Source: Streptomyces monomycini (GTDB lineage: Bacteria; Actinomycetota; Actinomycetes; Streptomycetales; Streptomycetaceae). Taken from it: a DNA stretch of 64,000 nucleotides. A program made the translations under genes and the position numbers. This document shows positions 32,962 through 44,000 of this stretch, one piece after another. The first letter of the stretch is position 1, and each line of letters opens with the position of its first letter. The DNA lies in NCBI RefSeq assembly GCF_022271435.1, contig NZ_JAFIQY010000001.1:577326-641325 (forward strand). The letters are read 5' to 3'. Under the pieces are notes generated by a model. It saw nothing but the letters and a program-made list of their open reading frames with translations, was not told the origin of the DNA and made no database searches.

Positions 32962-35900
32962 CTATTCCTCCAGCACCACCCGCCCGAACACCGTCGTCGT
33001 CAGCCCGAAGAAGTCCGCGTGGACCAGGCGCCGGGCCACCGGGCGGGTGACACCGTTCGCGGTGAGGGTGCCGGTGGCCGTCGTACGGTCCGTGAAGCAG
33101 GTCTCGGACTCCTCGACGAGCAGCCGGTACAGGCTCGGGGACGGGAACCGGGAGGGCGGCGGGGTCAGTTCGCCGGTCCAGGCGAAGCCGGTGCCGTCGG
33201 GGGTGCAGGTCAGCTCGGCCGTGGCGTCGGTCGCCGTCCAGTCCAGGTCACTGCCGGAGCGGGCCCGCTGCTGCACGGTGGCGGTGACGCGGCGACTGGC
33301 CGCCATGCCGTCCCGTCCCGGCCCGGTGAACTCCCCCGCGTCGTTGGCGGCGGCCGGGCCGCTCAGCCCGACGCGGATCCGGCCGTCGGCCGTCATCGCG
33401 GCGGTGACGGTACGGCCGGGCATCAGCTGGACGAACTCCCCGGTGACCGCTTTCGACAGGTGCAGGGGATCGACGGCGTACGGCTGGTAGCGCGCGAAGA
33501 CCGGCCGCAGACAGGGGAAGTAGGCGGGGCTGTCGGCCAGGTCGCCGAGGTCCACGTCGATGTCGCAGGTCCAGAGGCCCAGCTGCGCGTCGTACTCCGG
33601 CACGTACGCGGCGACCGTGACCGCCGCCGGCGCGCCGCCGACGGTCTCGGCGAGCAGCCGTCCCGTGGCGGTCACCGCGGCGTTCGGGAAGTTGGCGGGG
33701 CGCAGGCGCGGCAGGACAGAGTCGTTCGCCCAGGCGGGGTCGGTGCCGCAGCGGGTGACCAGTTCGGCCGGGAGCCTGCTGCCGGGGTCGAGGACGACGG
33801 CGAGGAGTTCGTCGTCCCCCGAACTGAACCAGGGGCGGCGGAGGTGGACGCGTACGCCCGCGCTCCGGCGGGTCCGGGTCACCCGGTGCGCTTCGGTGTC
33901 CACCGTGCGTTCCCAGGTGAAGGTGGGGACGGTGTGGCTCACTTCGGGCGGCTCGGGGCGGCGGGTGGCCGGCACCGGCCAGCCCCGCCCGGCGGGTCCG
34001 GCGGCGGCCGGGCCCCGGCTGGTGATCAGCTCGGGCCGGTCGGTGATCGCCGGAGGGAAGTACTCACGGAAGCGGGTGGTCGCGGTCGGCGTGTAGGTGA
34101 CGTTGCGGTGCCGGGTGTCGCGGAAGTCGTGCCGTACGCCGTCGAAGCTGCGGGTGTTCCGGAAGCGGTCGGTGGTGAGGTCGCCCACGTGGTCGTAGCC
34201 GGTCACGCGGCGGGGCGCGGACTCCTTGACGTCGTCGAGCCACTCCTCCCAGGTCGCGTCCAGATCGATCTGGCCGGTGCTCCTGGCGTGCAGGGTCAGC
34301 GTGCCGGAGACCAGCGCGGAGGTCTCCCCGGCCGCACGGCGGAAGCGCAGGCCGGCCAGGGACGGCGGAGCCAGCGGCTTCTCGACGGCGTGCACGAGGG
34401 TGAGTTCCGTCCACGGCGTGATCATCCAGTTCTCGCCGGCCGCCGACGCGGCCGTCAGGCCCCGCTGCTGCTCCGGGGTCAGGCGCAGCGGGTCGTTCCA
34501 CAGGGGCGAGGCGGTCAGCAGCCGCCAGACGCGGAACAGCGGGAGGTCCGCCTCCGCGATCCGGCAGCTCATCCGGACGGTCACCACCTCCGCCTTCGGC
34601 ACGTACACGGTCAGGACGCCGCCCACCGGCGGGTCCGGCGGGCGGTCCCCCTCCACGATCCGCAGCCGCAGCGGCCGTGCCTGCGGCCAGGTGCCGGTGA
34701 AGTCGTAGGTGCGGTGGGGGTCGGCGCCCGTGCCCGGCAGTCCGCGCAGGGCGATGCCGCGGGCGGGGACGTCGGGCAGGTACGGGAGCAGGAGCCGTTC
34801 GGCGTCGTGGACGACGTACTCGCCGGTGTGCAGGCCGTCGCCGCGTGCCACCGGCAGTTCGGTCAGGGGCGAGGTGTCGTGCGGGCTGTGCTTGGCGACG
34901 TGGATCTCCTTCGCGGCCTTCAGGTCGCGGGTGACGCGGGGGTCCTCGGGGAGGCTGACCACCGTGTCGAGGTAGCTGCCCGCCTCGCGGGACGCCGCGG
35001 CGAAGTACTGGCGGCGCAGGGCCTCGGGCTTGCCGGGGCCGAAGACCGCGTCGTACACACCGTGCTGCTCGGCCATCTGGAGCGCGCTCTTGGGCGGGCT
35101 GAGGTGCCGTTCGTCGAAGGCGCGGTAGCGGCGGTCGAGGCCGTCGGCGGGCGAGTTCTTCCCGTGGTCGGGGACCTGCGGGTTGCGGAGGTCGGCCCAT
35201 TCCCCGGGCGACAGCGGCCGTCCGTCCTCGTCGACGGTGCTGCGGATGACCAGGTGCGGTTCCGACTCGCCTTCCAGGAACGGCCACCTCGGCACGATCA
35301 CGGGCGGCGGTACGGGTTCCCATCGGCCGTACGTGACGGGCTCGGTGGCGGTGCCCTCCACGGCGGGCGCCCCGGGGCCGAGGCTGTTGCCCGCGAGATC
35401 GACCAGGCGGGCGCGCAGCCGGTACGTACGGCCGTAGCGCAGGGCGGGCAGCGTGCCGGGGGTGGGCCGGAAAGCGGCGGCGAGCGGGAAGCGGTCGGAG
35501 ATCTCGGGTGCGGGCACCTGCGGCCGGTTGTCGGCGCCGAGGGTCCGGCCGGGCGGCGGGGCGGCCAGGCTCCAGCCGTGCCAGCCGAACAGTGCCTGGT
35601 GGACGTAGAGCTGGTGGTCGGCGGCGCGGTCGCGGGTGACGGCGGACGCCTTGACGTGCCCCTCGTCGGGTGCGGCGGTGAGCGGTACGGCCGGCGCGCC
35701 GGGACGCCTGATCGCGTACTCCCCCGTCCGCGCGCACAGCGGGTACCAGGCGGTGACGCGCCCGGTCCGCTCGTCCGCCACGCCGACGTCCACGCGCAGG
35801 CCGCGGACGAGGTGCGCGGCGTCCAGGACCGCGGCGGCGACGGGCTGCCCGTCGGGGCCGACGCCCGCCGTGTGCCGCGCGTCGGCCTCCATCTGGTCGG

Positions 35901-37188
35901 CCAGGGTCCGGTCGCGGTCGTCGTGGACGACGGTCAGGCCCGCGCCGTGCAGGGCCGGTACGGCGGTGGGGTCGGCGGCGACGGCCGTGCCCGGTTCGCC
36001 CGTCCCGCTGAGGTACTGGTCGATGACGCGGGAGAACTCCACGAACTTCATCGCGGCGCCGTCGAGGTCCAGGTCGGTGGTGTGCACGGTGTCGGCGCCC
36101 AGCCTGAGCATCCGGTGGCCGTGGAAGCCGTCGTCGGCGGCGTACGGTTCGAAGCGCCGGCCGGGGACGTACCGCAGCGCCGTCCAGGGACGCAGCGTCT
36201 CGTCGGCGTTCAGGTGGTCCTGGGCCGCCGTGAAGGCCACCCGGGCCTGCCAGTGGTCGGCGAGACCGGCCGGGGGTGTGACGAGCAGGTCGAGGGCGAG
36301 GCCGAAGCGGCGCAGGAGCTCGGGGTAGTCGGCGAGGAGGGCGCACGCGGTGTGGAAGTCGAAGTCCGGCGCCTGCGGGGGCGGTTCGGCCTCGGGTGCG
36401 GCCTGGGACGGTACGGCGGCGGAGGCCGCAGGGCGCGCGGCCCGGTCGTAGAAGCGGTACATCTCGGCGAGTCCGAGCAGCGCGCTGTCCTGCATGTAGT
36501 CGCGTGCGGCGCGGTCCATGTGCCGGGGGCGGTACAGGTGGGGGTCGGCGGTGGCGTCCTGCTGTCCGGCGGGCGGGGCGCCGAGGAGGCCGTCGAGCCG
36601 GGGGTAGGTGGTGCCGACCTGGCCGGAGAAGGCCCGGATGGTGCGGGTCAGGACGTCGGTGAGGTCGCTGCCCTGGGGGTGGTCCCAGTCGGCGGCGGGC
36701 CCCTGCGCCTCCAGGGGCGCCGCGAGGTTCAGCTCGCTGCCTTCGGCCGGCGGGTTCGCCCGGCGGTCGGCCGTCGCGCTCACCGCCGCCTCGTACAGCG
36801 CCGTGACCTGGTCGTGCACCGCCCCGGCGGGGAACGAGCGCAGCACCGGGAGCGGTGCCGCCGTGGCGGTGAAGGCACCGGAGGGCGCGTGGACCACCGT
36901 GTCGGGCCTGAACAGCTCGGTCCACAGCGCGCTGTCGGCCGGCGGGAAGCGCCCGGTCTGGACCGTGGTGGGGACGAGGACGCCCGGCCCGGTGGTGCCG
37001 GGCGCGCGGAAGGCGACCTGAAGCGCGGGCGCGTATGTGCGCAGGGTGTCCGGCCAGTCGCGGAAGCCCTGGAAGGCGTCGAGGCGGGTGCCGCCGGTGA
37101 GGCGGGGGCTGACCAGCACCGTCAGCCGCAGTGTGCCGTCGGCGGCCGGGCCGTCGGGCAGTACGGTCCACCGGATCGTCTCGGGCAT
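32962..37188 (-). CDS. Giant uncharacterised protein B (1408 aa)
   Basis: ATG 37188, three bases after the stop of protein A, with only a weak GGAAGTGA site, so translation is probably coupled. No signal peptide, lipobox or membrane helix. The sequence is rich in beta-prone segments separated by Pro/Asp loops and contains few Lys (for example HGHRMLRLGADTVHTTDLDL, YGRTYRLRARLVDLAGNSLG, VPKAEVVTVRMSCRIAEADL). The blocks YRLRARLVDLAGNSLG and WPFLEGESEPHLVIRST look like beta-sandwich modules. I recognise no family and no catalytic motif. Together with protein A and the STAND-WD40 gene upstream it forms a minus-strand set of three very large genes. Confidence 0.85.
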   Translation of the reverse strand: MPETIRWTVLPDGPAADGTLRLTVLVSPRLTGGTRLDAFQGFRDWPDTLRTYAPALQVAFRAPGTTGPGVLVPTTVQTGRFPPADSALWTELFRPDTVVHAPSGAFTATAAPLPVLRSFPAGAVHDQVTALYEAAVSATADRRANPPAEGSELNLAAPLEAQGPAADWDHPQGSDLTDVLTRTIRAFSGQVGTTYPRLDGLLGAPPAGQQDATADPHLYRPRHMDRAARDYMQDSALLGLAEMYRFYDRAARPAASAAVPSQAAPEAEPPPQAPDFDFHTACALLADYPELLRRFGLALDLLVTPPAGLADHWQARVAFTAAQDHLNADETLRPWTALRYVPGRRFEPYAADDGFHGHRMLRLGADTVHTTDLDLDGAAMKFVEFSRVIDQYLSGTGEPGTAVAADPTAVPALHGAGLTVVHDDRDRTLADQMEADARHTAGVGPDGQPVAAAVLDAAHLVRGLRVDVGVADERTGRVTAWYPLCARTGEYAIRRPGAPAVPLTAAPDEGHVKASAVTRDRAADHQLYVHQALFGWHGWSLAAPPPGRTLGADNRPQVPAPEISDRFPLAAAFRPTPGTLPALRYGRTYRLRARLVDLAGNSLGPGAPAVEGTATEPVTYGRWEPVPPPVIVPRWPFLEGESEPHLVIRSTVDEDGRPLSPGEWADLRNPQVPDHGKNSPADGLDRRYRAFDERHLSPPKSALQMAEQHGVYDAVFGPGKPEALRRQYFAAASREAGSYLDTVVSLPEDPRVTRDLKAAKEIHVAKHSPHDTSPLTELPVARGDGLHTGEYVVHDAERLLLPYLPDVPARGIALRGLPGTGADPHRTYDFTGTWPQARPLRLRIVEGDRPPDPPVGGVLTVYVPKAEVVTVRMSCRIAEADLPLFRVWRLLTASPLWNDPLRLTPEQQRGLTAASAAGENWMITPWTELTLVHAVEKPLAPPSLAGLRFRRAAGETSALVSGTLTLHARSTGQIDLDATWEEWLDDVKESAPRRVTGYDHVGDLTTDRFRNTRSFDGVRHDFRDTRHRNVTYTPTATTRFREYFPPAITDRPELITSRGPAAAGPAGRGWPVPATRRPEPPEVSHTVPTFTWERTVDTEAHRVTRTRRSAGVRVHLRRPWFSSGDDELLAVVLDPGSRLPAELVTRCGTDPAWANDSVLPRLRPANFPNAAVTATGRLLAETVGGAPAAVTVAAYVPEYDAQLGLWTCDIDVDLGDLADSPAYFPCLRPVFARYQPYAVDPLHLSKAVTGEFVQLMPGRTVTAAMTADGRIRVGLSGPAAANDAGEFTGPGRDGMAASRRVTATVQQRARSGSDLDWTATDATAELTCTPDGTGFAWTGELTPPPSRFPSPSLYRLLVEESETCFTDRTTATGTLTANGVTRPVARRLVHADFFGLTTTVFGRVVLEE

Positions 37189-37191
37189 GGC

Positions 37192-40100
37192 TCAGCTCAC
37201 TTCCGCGAAGGCAGTGCAGTACTCGGTGACGGGGTCGCGCCGGGCGCCGGTGGCCGGGTCGGTGTAGGGCGCCATCATGTCGGCGTACGTGGGCGGCCGG
37301 GGTGGCTCCTGCGCCGCCGCCCCCGCGCCGCCGAGCGGGGCGGGGGGCGGCCCGCTGCCCACGAAGCGCTTCTCGCACTCGATCGTGACCGACTGCGACC
37401 AGAAGCCGATGTGCACGCTGACGGAGATCCTGGCCCGCCCGTAGACGGTTCCGGTGGCGGTCTCGAAGGTGAGGTCGAGGTAGATCTCGATGGAGGCGGA
37501 GACGATGCCGAGGACGTCGACCTCGCCGCGGGCCCGGAAGTAACCGGTCAGCCGGGACTCCCCGGTCTGCAGCTCCAGGCGGAAGTAGATGCCCGCCATG
37601 ACGGACAGGCTGCCGCTGGCGACACCGAAGTTGAGGGAGACGGCGGCGCCGAATTCGAGGCCCGCCTCCAGGACGGCCACCCGCTGGGGCGTGAGGACGA
37701 TGCCGAAGAACCCGCCGCCGCCGAGCAGCGAGACGGTGAGCCGGAAGGGGGCCTGCCGGCTGCAGAAGGAGAAGCCGATCTCCAGTGACCGGCCGAGGAA
37801 GGGCAGGTCGAGGTAGGCGTCCAGGCGCAGGTTCTCCAGGCTGAACACGCCGATGGCCAGGTTCGGCAGCGGCAGCCCGTACCGGGCGACGATGCCGGAG
37901 GGCGTGACCTGGATGCCCGGCGGGTCGCTGAAGCCGTCCACCGGGATGAGCTTGCGCAGCGTCTGGACGAAGGAGAGCGGACCGATGAAGTCGACGCTCT
38001 TGAGGACGACGTCGATGTCGGGTTTGCGGCCGGCCCGGGCGGTGAAGCGGACGTGTTGGAAGCTCAGCCGCAGCGCGTTGAACTTCGGCACGAGGATCAG
38101 GGCGAAGTTCTCCAGGCTGCAACTGACGTCAGCGCCGACGCTCAGGTCCCGGCGCAGGGAGCCGCGCAGATCCACGACGAGGGACAGCCGCCCGTCGGCG
38201 TCCGGCAGGAAGACCGGTGAGCCGTCCAGGAGGACGGGCTGAATGTCCGGGTTCCACTCCAGGCGCGCGTTGACGGTCTCCGGCAGCCGGAAGCCGTTGG
38301 CGGCCTGCTGGACGGCGTCGCGCAGCGCGACGACCTCTCCGGCGGCCCGGGTCCAGGTCGCGATCTGCTGTTGGACACGGGTGAGCAGGGCCCGTACGCC
38401 CGGGTCGGCGCCGGCGGGCAGGGTGTTCAGCAGGTTGGTCAGGGCGGTGGTGAAGGCGGCGAAGGCGGTGTCGACCTGCTGCATCGTGATCGGCCCGGTA
38501 CGGCCGGCGAGCCCCTGGGCCACGAAGTCCCCGACGACGGTGACGAACTTCTCCGCCGTGTCGGCGACCTGGCGGGCGGCGGCCGGGTAGCGGTCGAGTT
38601 CGTGGGTGAGCAGCTGCCGGGCGCGGCCGAGGTCGGAGAGGAAGCCGGTGACCGCGCTGACCGTCTCGGTGAAGAAGTTGGGCACCTTCAGGGCCTTGCC
38701 GAGCCCGTCCACGCCCTTGATCACTTCGGCGAGCGGCACCACGCCCAGCAGGCTCGGGCCGACCGCGTCGAGGACGTCCAGCGGGCGGAAGAACTCCTCC
38801 GGGCGGAAGGTTCCGTCGGCGATGAGCTGGAGCGGGTCCTCGCCGCCGACGGCCGGGACGCCCGAGACCGGTCCGGTCAGGCGGGACAGTCCGGACACGA
38901 TCATGCTGGGTGCGGTGAGGCCGCCGGACCGGTCGCTCTGCCGGCCGAAGTCCATCCGCAGCGGCTGGTTCTCGGGGGTGAGCAGGCTGAGGAAGACCTG
39001 CCCCGCGTTGGCCTTGCGGACCGGGCCGCCGACGGTGTCGAAGCCGGACAGGGCGTACCGCTTCGCATAGGCGACGGGCACCGTGGCGTCCGTACCGCTG
39101 AGCCGTCCGACGGCGGGCACGACGGCCTGCGCCCAGCGCAGTTGCGGCAGGAACTGCGCGTTCTTCGACACGGCCGGGTCGCCCGGCGCCGGGTCGGCCA
39201 GCGCGGGCGGCGCCGCCATGCCCCACACCATCCGGGTCACGTCGAGCCGGGTGTCGTCGGGCCGGAGGACGGGCGCGAGCGCCACCGACTGGCCGAGGAG
39301 GTCGGCGCTGGCCTCGACCGGGTGCTCCGCCGCCGCGGCGCCGGGCGCGGCGGCGGCGGCCGGCGGGTTGCGGTCCAGCGCGTTGTACTCGGCGACGGCC
39401 GCGGCGAGTCCGGTGCCGGTGGCCAGCGTCTCGTCGAGGAAGAGCAGCGGCGTACGGAACTCGACGGCGTTCCCGCCGTGGTCGACCGCGGTGACCTTGA
39501 AGTGGAACGGCTGCTCCGCGGGGGTCGCGGGGAAGAACTTGCGCCGGTCGACGGGCGGTACGAGGTTCGGAGTCTCCACGGTGTCCAGGCGCACGCTGGT
39601 GAAGGGGAACAGCACGTTCGCCAGGTCGCTCGCGGGGTCGGGCCCGGTGGGCAGCGCGGTCTTCGGGTCGTACGTGCGCAACGGCTGCCGTACCACGACG
39701 AACTCCCGCTGGATCAGGTAGGCGGCCCGGGAGTCGTCGAACTTCCGCTCGGTGACGCGGACATAGACCGCCTTGTGCCCGAAGGGGCACAGGAACCCCT
39801 CGCGCATCACCCGGACGTAGTGGTCGCGTCCCATGGTGGCCCGGTGGCGCCATTCGGAGAGCGAGACGCCGCGCGGCCGTCGCGGCCAGGAGCCGAGGCC
39901 GTCCAGCCAGCCGCCGGCCGTGGAGAGCATCAGCAGCCGTACGGACACGGGCTGCGGGACGTACGGGCTGCCGTCCGGCCCGACCAGGCCCGCGCCGGTG
40001 GTGAGGTCGACGATGTCCCGCCGGTCGTCCGGCTCCAGCGCCTGCCGGAAGGCGTACGGCGCGCCCGGGTCGCCGCCGCGTTCGCGGTTCCACACCGCGC

Positions 40101-40911
40101 GGACCGTCCCGGCGTCGAGCCGGGTGTGCCAGAGCGGGACGCGGGCGCCCGGCTCGGGCGCCGGAATCCTGCCCCGGTGGATCCACCTTCCCCGCTGCGA
40201 GGGCGACAGGTACAGCCGGTAGGGAAGTTCGATGCCGGTACGGGGGCGGGCCGGGTCGGCGAGCGGGTCCTGCGGCCCGGCCGCCGCGGCCGGTGCTCCG
40301 GCTTCCGTTCCCTCCGGTACGGCCGGTACTCCGGCTTCCGTTTCCGCCGCCGCCTCGCCCCCCGCCACCTCGCCCCCCGTCACCGCGCCCGCCGCTTCCG
40401 CGAGGGCACGCGAGGTCTCGGGGCCGAAGCGGGCGGTGAGTTCGGTCGTCGTCCGCAGAAGCCGCACGAGTGCCATGGCGCGGGCCGCGGCGTCCTGCCC
40501 GTCCGGTGTGACGGGCGGCGGCCGGAACGCCGGTGCCACGGGAGCCGGCGTGTCCGGTTCCCGTGCCGCGTCCACGACGCGCAGCGGGAGCCTGCGCATG
40601 GCGTCGAGCAGTCCGTCCTCGGTGAACGGCACCGCGTCCCGCGGGCCCACCTCGAAGACGAGGACGCTCCGGCCGCTGATCAGGGAGCCCACGGGCAGGT
40701 CGCGGGACTCCCCCGGCACTTCGTCGCTGAAGGCCTGTTCCACCGTGTGCTGCGGTCCGAAGGTGACCGCGATCCAGCCGTCCGCCTGCGCGTTCGCGCG
40801 GACCAGCCGCCGGTCCCCGCCGGTCCCTTCCACCGTCAGCCCGGCGAAGCCGAACGACAGGTCCAGCAGGTCGGTGCCGCGCAGCAGACGCAGCGCTGCC
40901 GGAGTGCTCAT
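37192..40911 (-). CDS. Giant uncharacterised protein A (1239 aa)
   Basis: Start ATG 40911, chosen for AGGGGG five bases upstream; the open frame runs on into the WD40 gene region but is not coding there. N-terminal ~100 residues (LLRGTDLLDLSFGFAGLTVE) look globular. An Ala/Glu-rich linker follows at ~200-240, then beta-rich sequence. A helical stretch at ~680-830 (LTHELDRYPAAARQVADTAE) precedes a C-terminal ~330 residues of alternating-hydrophobic strands (LSLVVDLRGSLRRDLSVGAD, FFGIVLTPQRVAVLEAGLEF, VDVLGIVSASIEIYLDLTFE). That end could form a beta-groove or barrel. No signal peptide. No family recognised; probably acts with protein B. Confidence 0.85.
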   Translation of the reverse strand: MSTPAALRLLRGTDLLDLSFGFAGLTVEGTGGDRRLVRANAQADGWIAVTFGPQHTVEQAFSDEVPGESRDLPVGSLISGRSVLVFEVGPRDAVPFTEDGLLDAMRRLPLRVVDAAREPDTPAPVAPAFRPPPVTPDGQDAAARAMALVRLLRTTTELTARFGPETSRALAEAAGAVTGGEVAGGEAAAETEAGVPAVPEGTEAGAPAAAAGPQDPLADPARPRTGIELPYRLYLSPSQRGRWIHRGRIPAPEPGARVPLWHTRLDAGTVRAVWNRERGGDPGAPYAFRQALEPDDRRDIVDLTTGAGLVGPDGSPYVPQPVSVRLLMLSTAGGWLDGLGSWPRRPRGVSLSEWRHRATMGRDHYVRVMREGFLCPFGHKAVYVRVTERKFDDSRAAYLIQREFVVVRQPLRTYDPKTALPTGPDPASDLANVLFPFTSVRLDTVETPNLVPPVDRRKFFPATPAEQPFHFKVTAVDHGGNAVEFRTPLLFLDETLATGTGLAAAVAEYNALDRNPPAAAAAPGAAAAEHPVEASADLLGQSVALAPVLRPDDTRLDVTRMVWGMAAPPALADPAPGDPAVSKNAQFLPQLRWAQAVVPAVGRLSGTDATVPVAYAKRYALSGFDTVGGPVRKANAGQVFLSLLTPENQPLRMDFGRQSDRSGGLTAPSMIVSGLSRLTGPVSGVPAVGGEDPLQLIADGTFRPEEFFRPLDVLDAVGPSLLGVVPLAEVIKGVDGLGKALKVPNFFTETVSAVTGFLSDLGRARQLLTHELDRYPAAARQVADTAEKFVTVVGDFVAQGLAGRTGPITMQQVDTAFAAFTTALTNLLNTLPAGADPGVRALLTRVQQQIATWTRAAGEVVALRDAVQQAANGFRLPETVNARLEWNPDIQPVLLDGSPVFLPDADGRLSLVVDLRGSLRRDLSVGADVSCSLENFALILVPKFNALRLSFQHVRFTARAGRKPDIDVVLKSVDFIGPLSFVQTLRKLIPVDGFSDPPGIQVTPSGIVARYGLPLPNLAIGVFSLENLRLDAYLDLPFLGRSLEIGFSFCSRQAPFRLTVSLLGGGGFFGIVLTPQRVAVLEAGLEFGAAVSLNFGVASGSLSVMAGIYFRLELQTGESRLTGYFRARGEVDVLGIVSASIEIYLDLTFETATGTVYGRARISVSVHIGFWSQSVTIECEKRFVGSGPPPAPLGGAGAAAQEPPRPPTYADMMAPYTDPATGARRDPVTEYCTAFAEVS

Positions 40912-41048
40912 GACGCCCCCTAGCTCTGCGCGCCGGGCGGGCCCTCCCGTCCCTCGCGCGCAGCCCCGCCTACCTCCTATCTCCAACGGCGCGCCCGCAC
41001 CAGACGGTACGCAGCGCTCCAACAGGGGCAAATGTGTTCGGGGTTTCC

Positions 41049-44000
41049 TCAGGGCGTCCCGCACACCTTGCGGGGCGCCTCGTCCGGCAGGTACGCGGCG
41101 TGTTCCGCACGCGTCAGCTCGCGGTTGACGGCGCGGCAGATTCTCTTGACGGACTCGGCAGGGCCGGGCAGGGACACCTCCCGCAGGCGTACCACTCCGT
41201 CGCTGCTGCCGGTGGCCAGCGAACGGCCGTCGGGGCTGAACGCCACCGACCGTACGAGGCCGGTCTGGCCCGCGTAGGTGGCGCGGGCCTGGCCGGTGGC
41301 CACGTCCCACAGCCGTACGCTGCCGGTGTCCCGCCCGCTGGCGGCCAGGGTCAGGCCGTCGGGGGTGAACGCCACCGCGCCCAGCGCGCCGATGGTGTGC
41401 CCGGTGATGGTGGTGCGGGCCTTGCCGGTGACCACGTCCCACAGCCGTACCGACCCGTCCGCGCCGCCGCCGGCCAGGGTACGGCCGTCCGGACTGAACG
41501 CGACCACTCCGGCGTTGCCCCGAGGGCCGGTCAGGACGTTCCGGGCCCGGCCGGTGGCCACATTCCACAGCCGTACGGGGCCGTCCCGGCTGCCGCTCGC
41601 CAGGGTCCGGCCGTTCCGGCTGAAGGCGACCGAAGTGGCCGGATCGGTACGGGAGGCGGACAGGGTCCGGGTCCGGTGGCTGCGGGTGTCCCACAGCAAC
41701 ACCGCACCGGACCCGTCGGTACCGGCCAAGGTCCGGCCGTCCGGACCGAAGGCCACCGCATCCCCCTTGAACCGCGCCAGAGTGGCGCGGAGTCTGCCGG
41801 TGGCCACGTCCCAGACGCGCAGGCCGGTGCGTCTGCCGGTGGTGGCGAGGGTGCGGCCGTCGGGGCTGAACGCCACCGCGCGGACGCGGTCGCTACCGCC
41901 GCTGCCGGACCGGCGGCCGAGCGTCCGGCTCCCGCGCGTGCCCAGGTCCCAGACCCGTACGGTGCCGTCGTCACTGCCGCTGGCCAGGGTACGGCCGCCC
42001 CGGCCGTACGCCACGGCGCCCACCGGCCCGGAGTGTCCGGTCAGGGTGGTGAGGGTATCGCCGAGGGCGGTGTTCCACAGCCGGACCGTGCCGTCGTCGC
42101 TGCCGCTGGCCATCGTGTGCCCGTCCGGGCTGAACGCCACCGAGCTGACGCGGCGCGCGTGGCCGGGGAGGGTGCCGAGGTTCGCGCCGGTGGCCACGTC
42201 CCACAGCCGTACGGTGCCGTCGTCGCTGCCGCCGCCCAGGATGCGGCCGGACGGGCCGAAGACCATGGCGAGCACGTATCCGGCGGGTCCGGCGAGGGTG
42301 GTGCGGACCTTGCCGGCGGCCACGTCCCACAGCTTGATGGCGGCCTCGTTGCTGCCGTAGATGGCCAGCGTGCGCCCGTCCGGGCCGAACGCCACCGCCC
42401 TGTTGCTGCCCGCGGGCGATTCGAGCCGGGCGCGGGCGGCGCCGGTGGCCGCGTCCCACAGGCGTACGGTCCCGTCCAGGCTGCCGGTGGCCACCGAGCG
42501 TCCGTCGGGCGCGAAGGCCACCGAGACGACCTTCCCGGTGTGACCGCGCAGCGTCGCGATGAGCGCGCCGGTGGCCGCGTTCCACAGGCGCACGGTGCCG
42601 TCGGTGCCGCCGGCGGCCAGGGTGCGGCCGTCCCGGCTGAAGGCCGTGGTCGCCACCGGGCCGCCGTGCCCGCCGAACGTCGCGCGGATACGGCCGGTGG
42701 CCACGTCCCACAGCCGCCAGACTCCGCCACTGGTGCTGCCCGCCAGCGTGCGCCCGTCGGCGCTGAAGGACAGGGCGGCGAGGGTCCGCGCGGGCGCGGG
42801 GAGGGTGGCGCGGGCCGTTCCGGCGGGCACGTTCCACAGCCGTACGGTGGCATCGCGCCCGCCACCGGTGGCGAGGGTGCGCCCGTCGGGGCTGAACGCA
42901 ACCGCCCGCACCCCGCCGGAGTGCGCGTCGAGCCGGCGCCGCAGCGGCACGTCCACCGCGCTGAACAGCCCCGCGACGGCTTCCTTGGTGGGAGCGGTCC
43001 GGTAGGCGTGGACCGCCAGGAGGGAGGACAGGTCCGGCCAGTCCCCCATGAGGGCGGAGGACTGGGCGGCGAGCTGCCGCGACAGGGAGATCCGCTGGGC
43101 GGCCACCGCCGCGTCGCGCTGCCGTTCACTGGTACGGAACTGGTCCCAGGCGACCAGTCCGGCGGCGAGGGCGAGGGCGAGGAGGACGGACAGGGTGGCG
43201 GCGGACTGGCGCAGCCGGCGGGTGGTCCGGGCTGCGGCACGGCGTTCGCGGTCGCGCGCCGCGAGGCTGGCGGTGAGGAAAGCGCGCTCCAGGGGGGTGA
43301 GTTCGTCAGGAGTGCCGGCAGAGGACGACGCGGGACCGATCTCCTCCTGCGGGCCGGGCGCCTTCTGCGGAGCGAACGCCTCCGCCGGGCCGCGCGCCTC
43401 CTCCGCGGCGAACGCCTCCTCCGCGGCGTCCAGACGGGTGCCGCGGTACAACGCCCCCGGATCGTGGTCGAGTTCGTCCCACAGCCCGGCCGCCTCCGTC
43501 AGCCGCCGGTGCACGATCAGGCGCCCGCGGTCCTCCTCGATCCAGCCGCGCAGCCGCGGCCAGGACGTGATCAGCGCTTCGTGGGCCAGGTCCACGGTGT
43601 CCTGGTCCACCGTGATCAGACGGGCCCTGGCCAGCTGTTCGACGACCTGGGCGGCGTCCGGGTCACCGGCGTCCAGCTCTCCCCTGGCCGCGGGCCGGCG
43701 GGTGTCGGCCGATCCTTCGCCCGGGGTGATCAGGCGCAGCAGCATCCGGCGGGCCGTCCCGGCCTGCCGCGGCGAGAGCCGGCCGTAGAGCTGTTCGGCG
43801 GTCTGGGCGACCGCGCCGTGGACGCCGCCCGCCGCCTCGTACGCCTGGAGCGTCAGGGTACGGCCGCGGCGCCGCCGCCAGGTCTCCAGCAGGACGTGCG
43901 AGAGCAGGGGCAGGCTGCCGGGCTCCTCGGCCATCTCCTCGACGAGGCGGGCGGTCAGCGACCGCTCCACGATCAGGCCCTCGGCGGCCGCGGGCTTGAC

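Noticed and set aside
32719..37788. Plus-strand open frame of 1689 codons opposite the giant genes
   Set aside because: Antisense frame kept open by high GC; composition is Gly/Arg/Val-rich without any domain, while the minus strand encodes coherent protein with proper starts and coupling.
34064..38122. Minus-strand frame of 1352 codons offset from the giant genes
   Set aside because: Arg/Pro-rich out-of-frame shadow spanning the junction of two better-supported genes.
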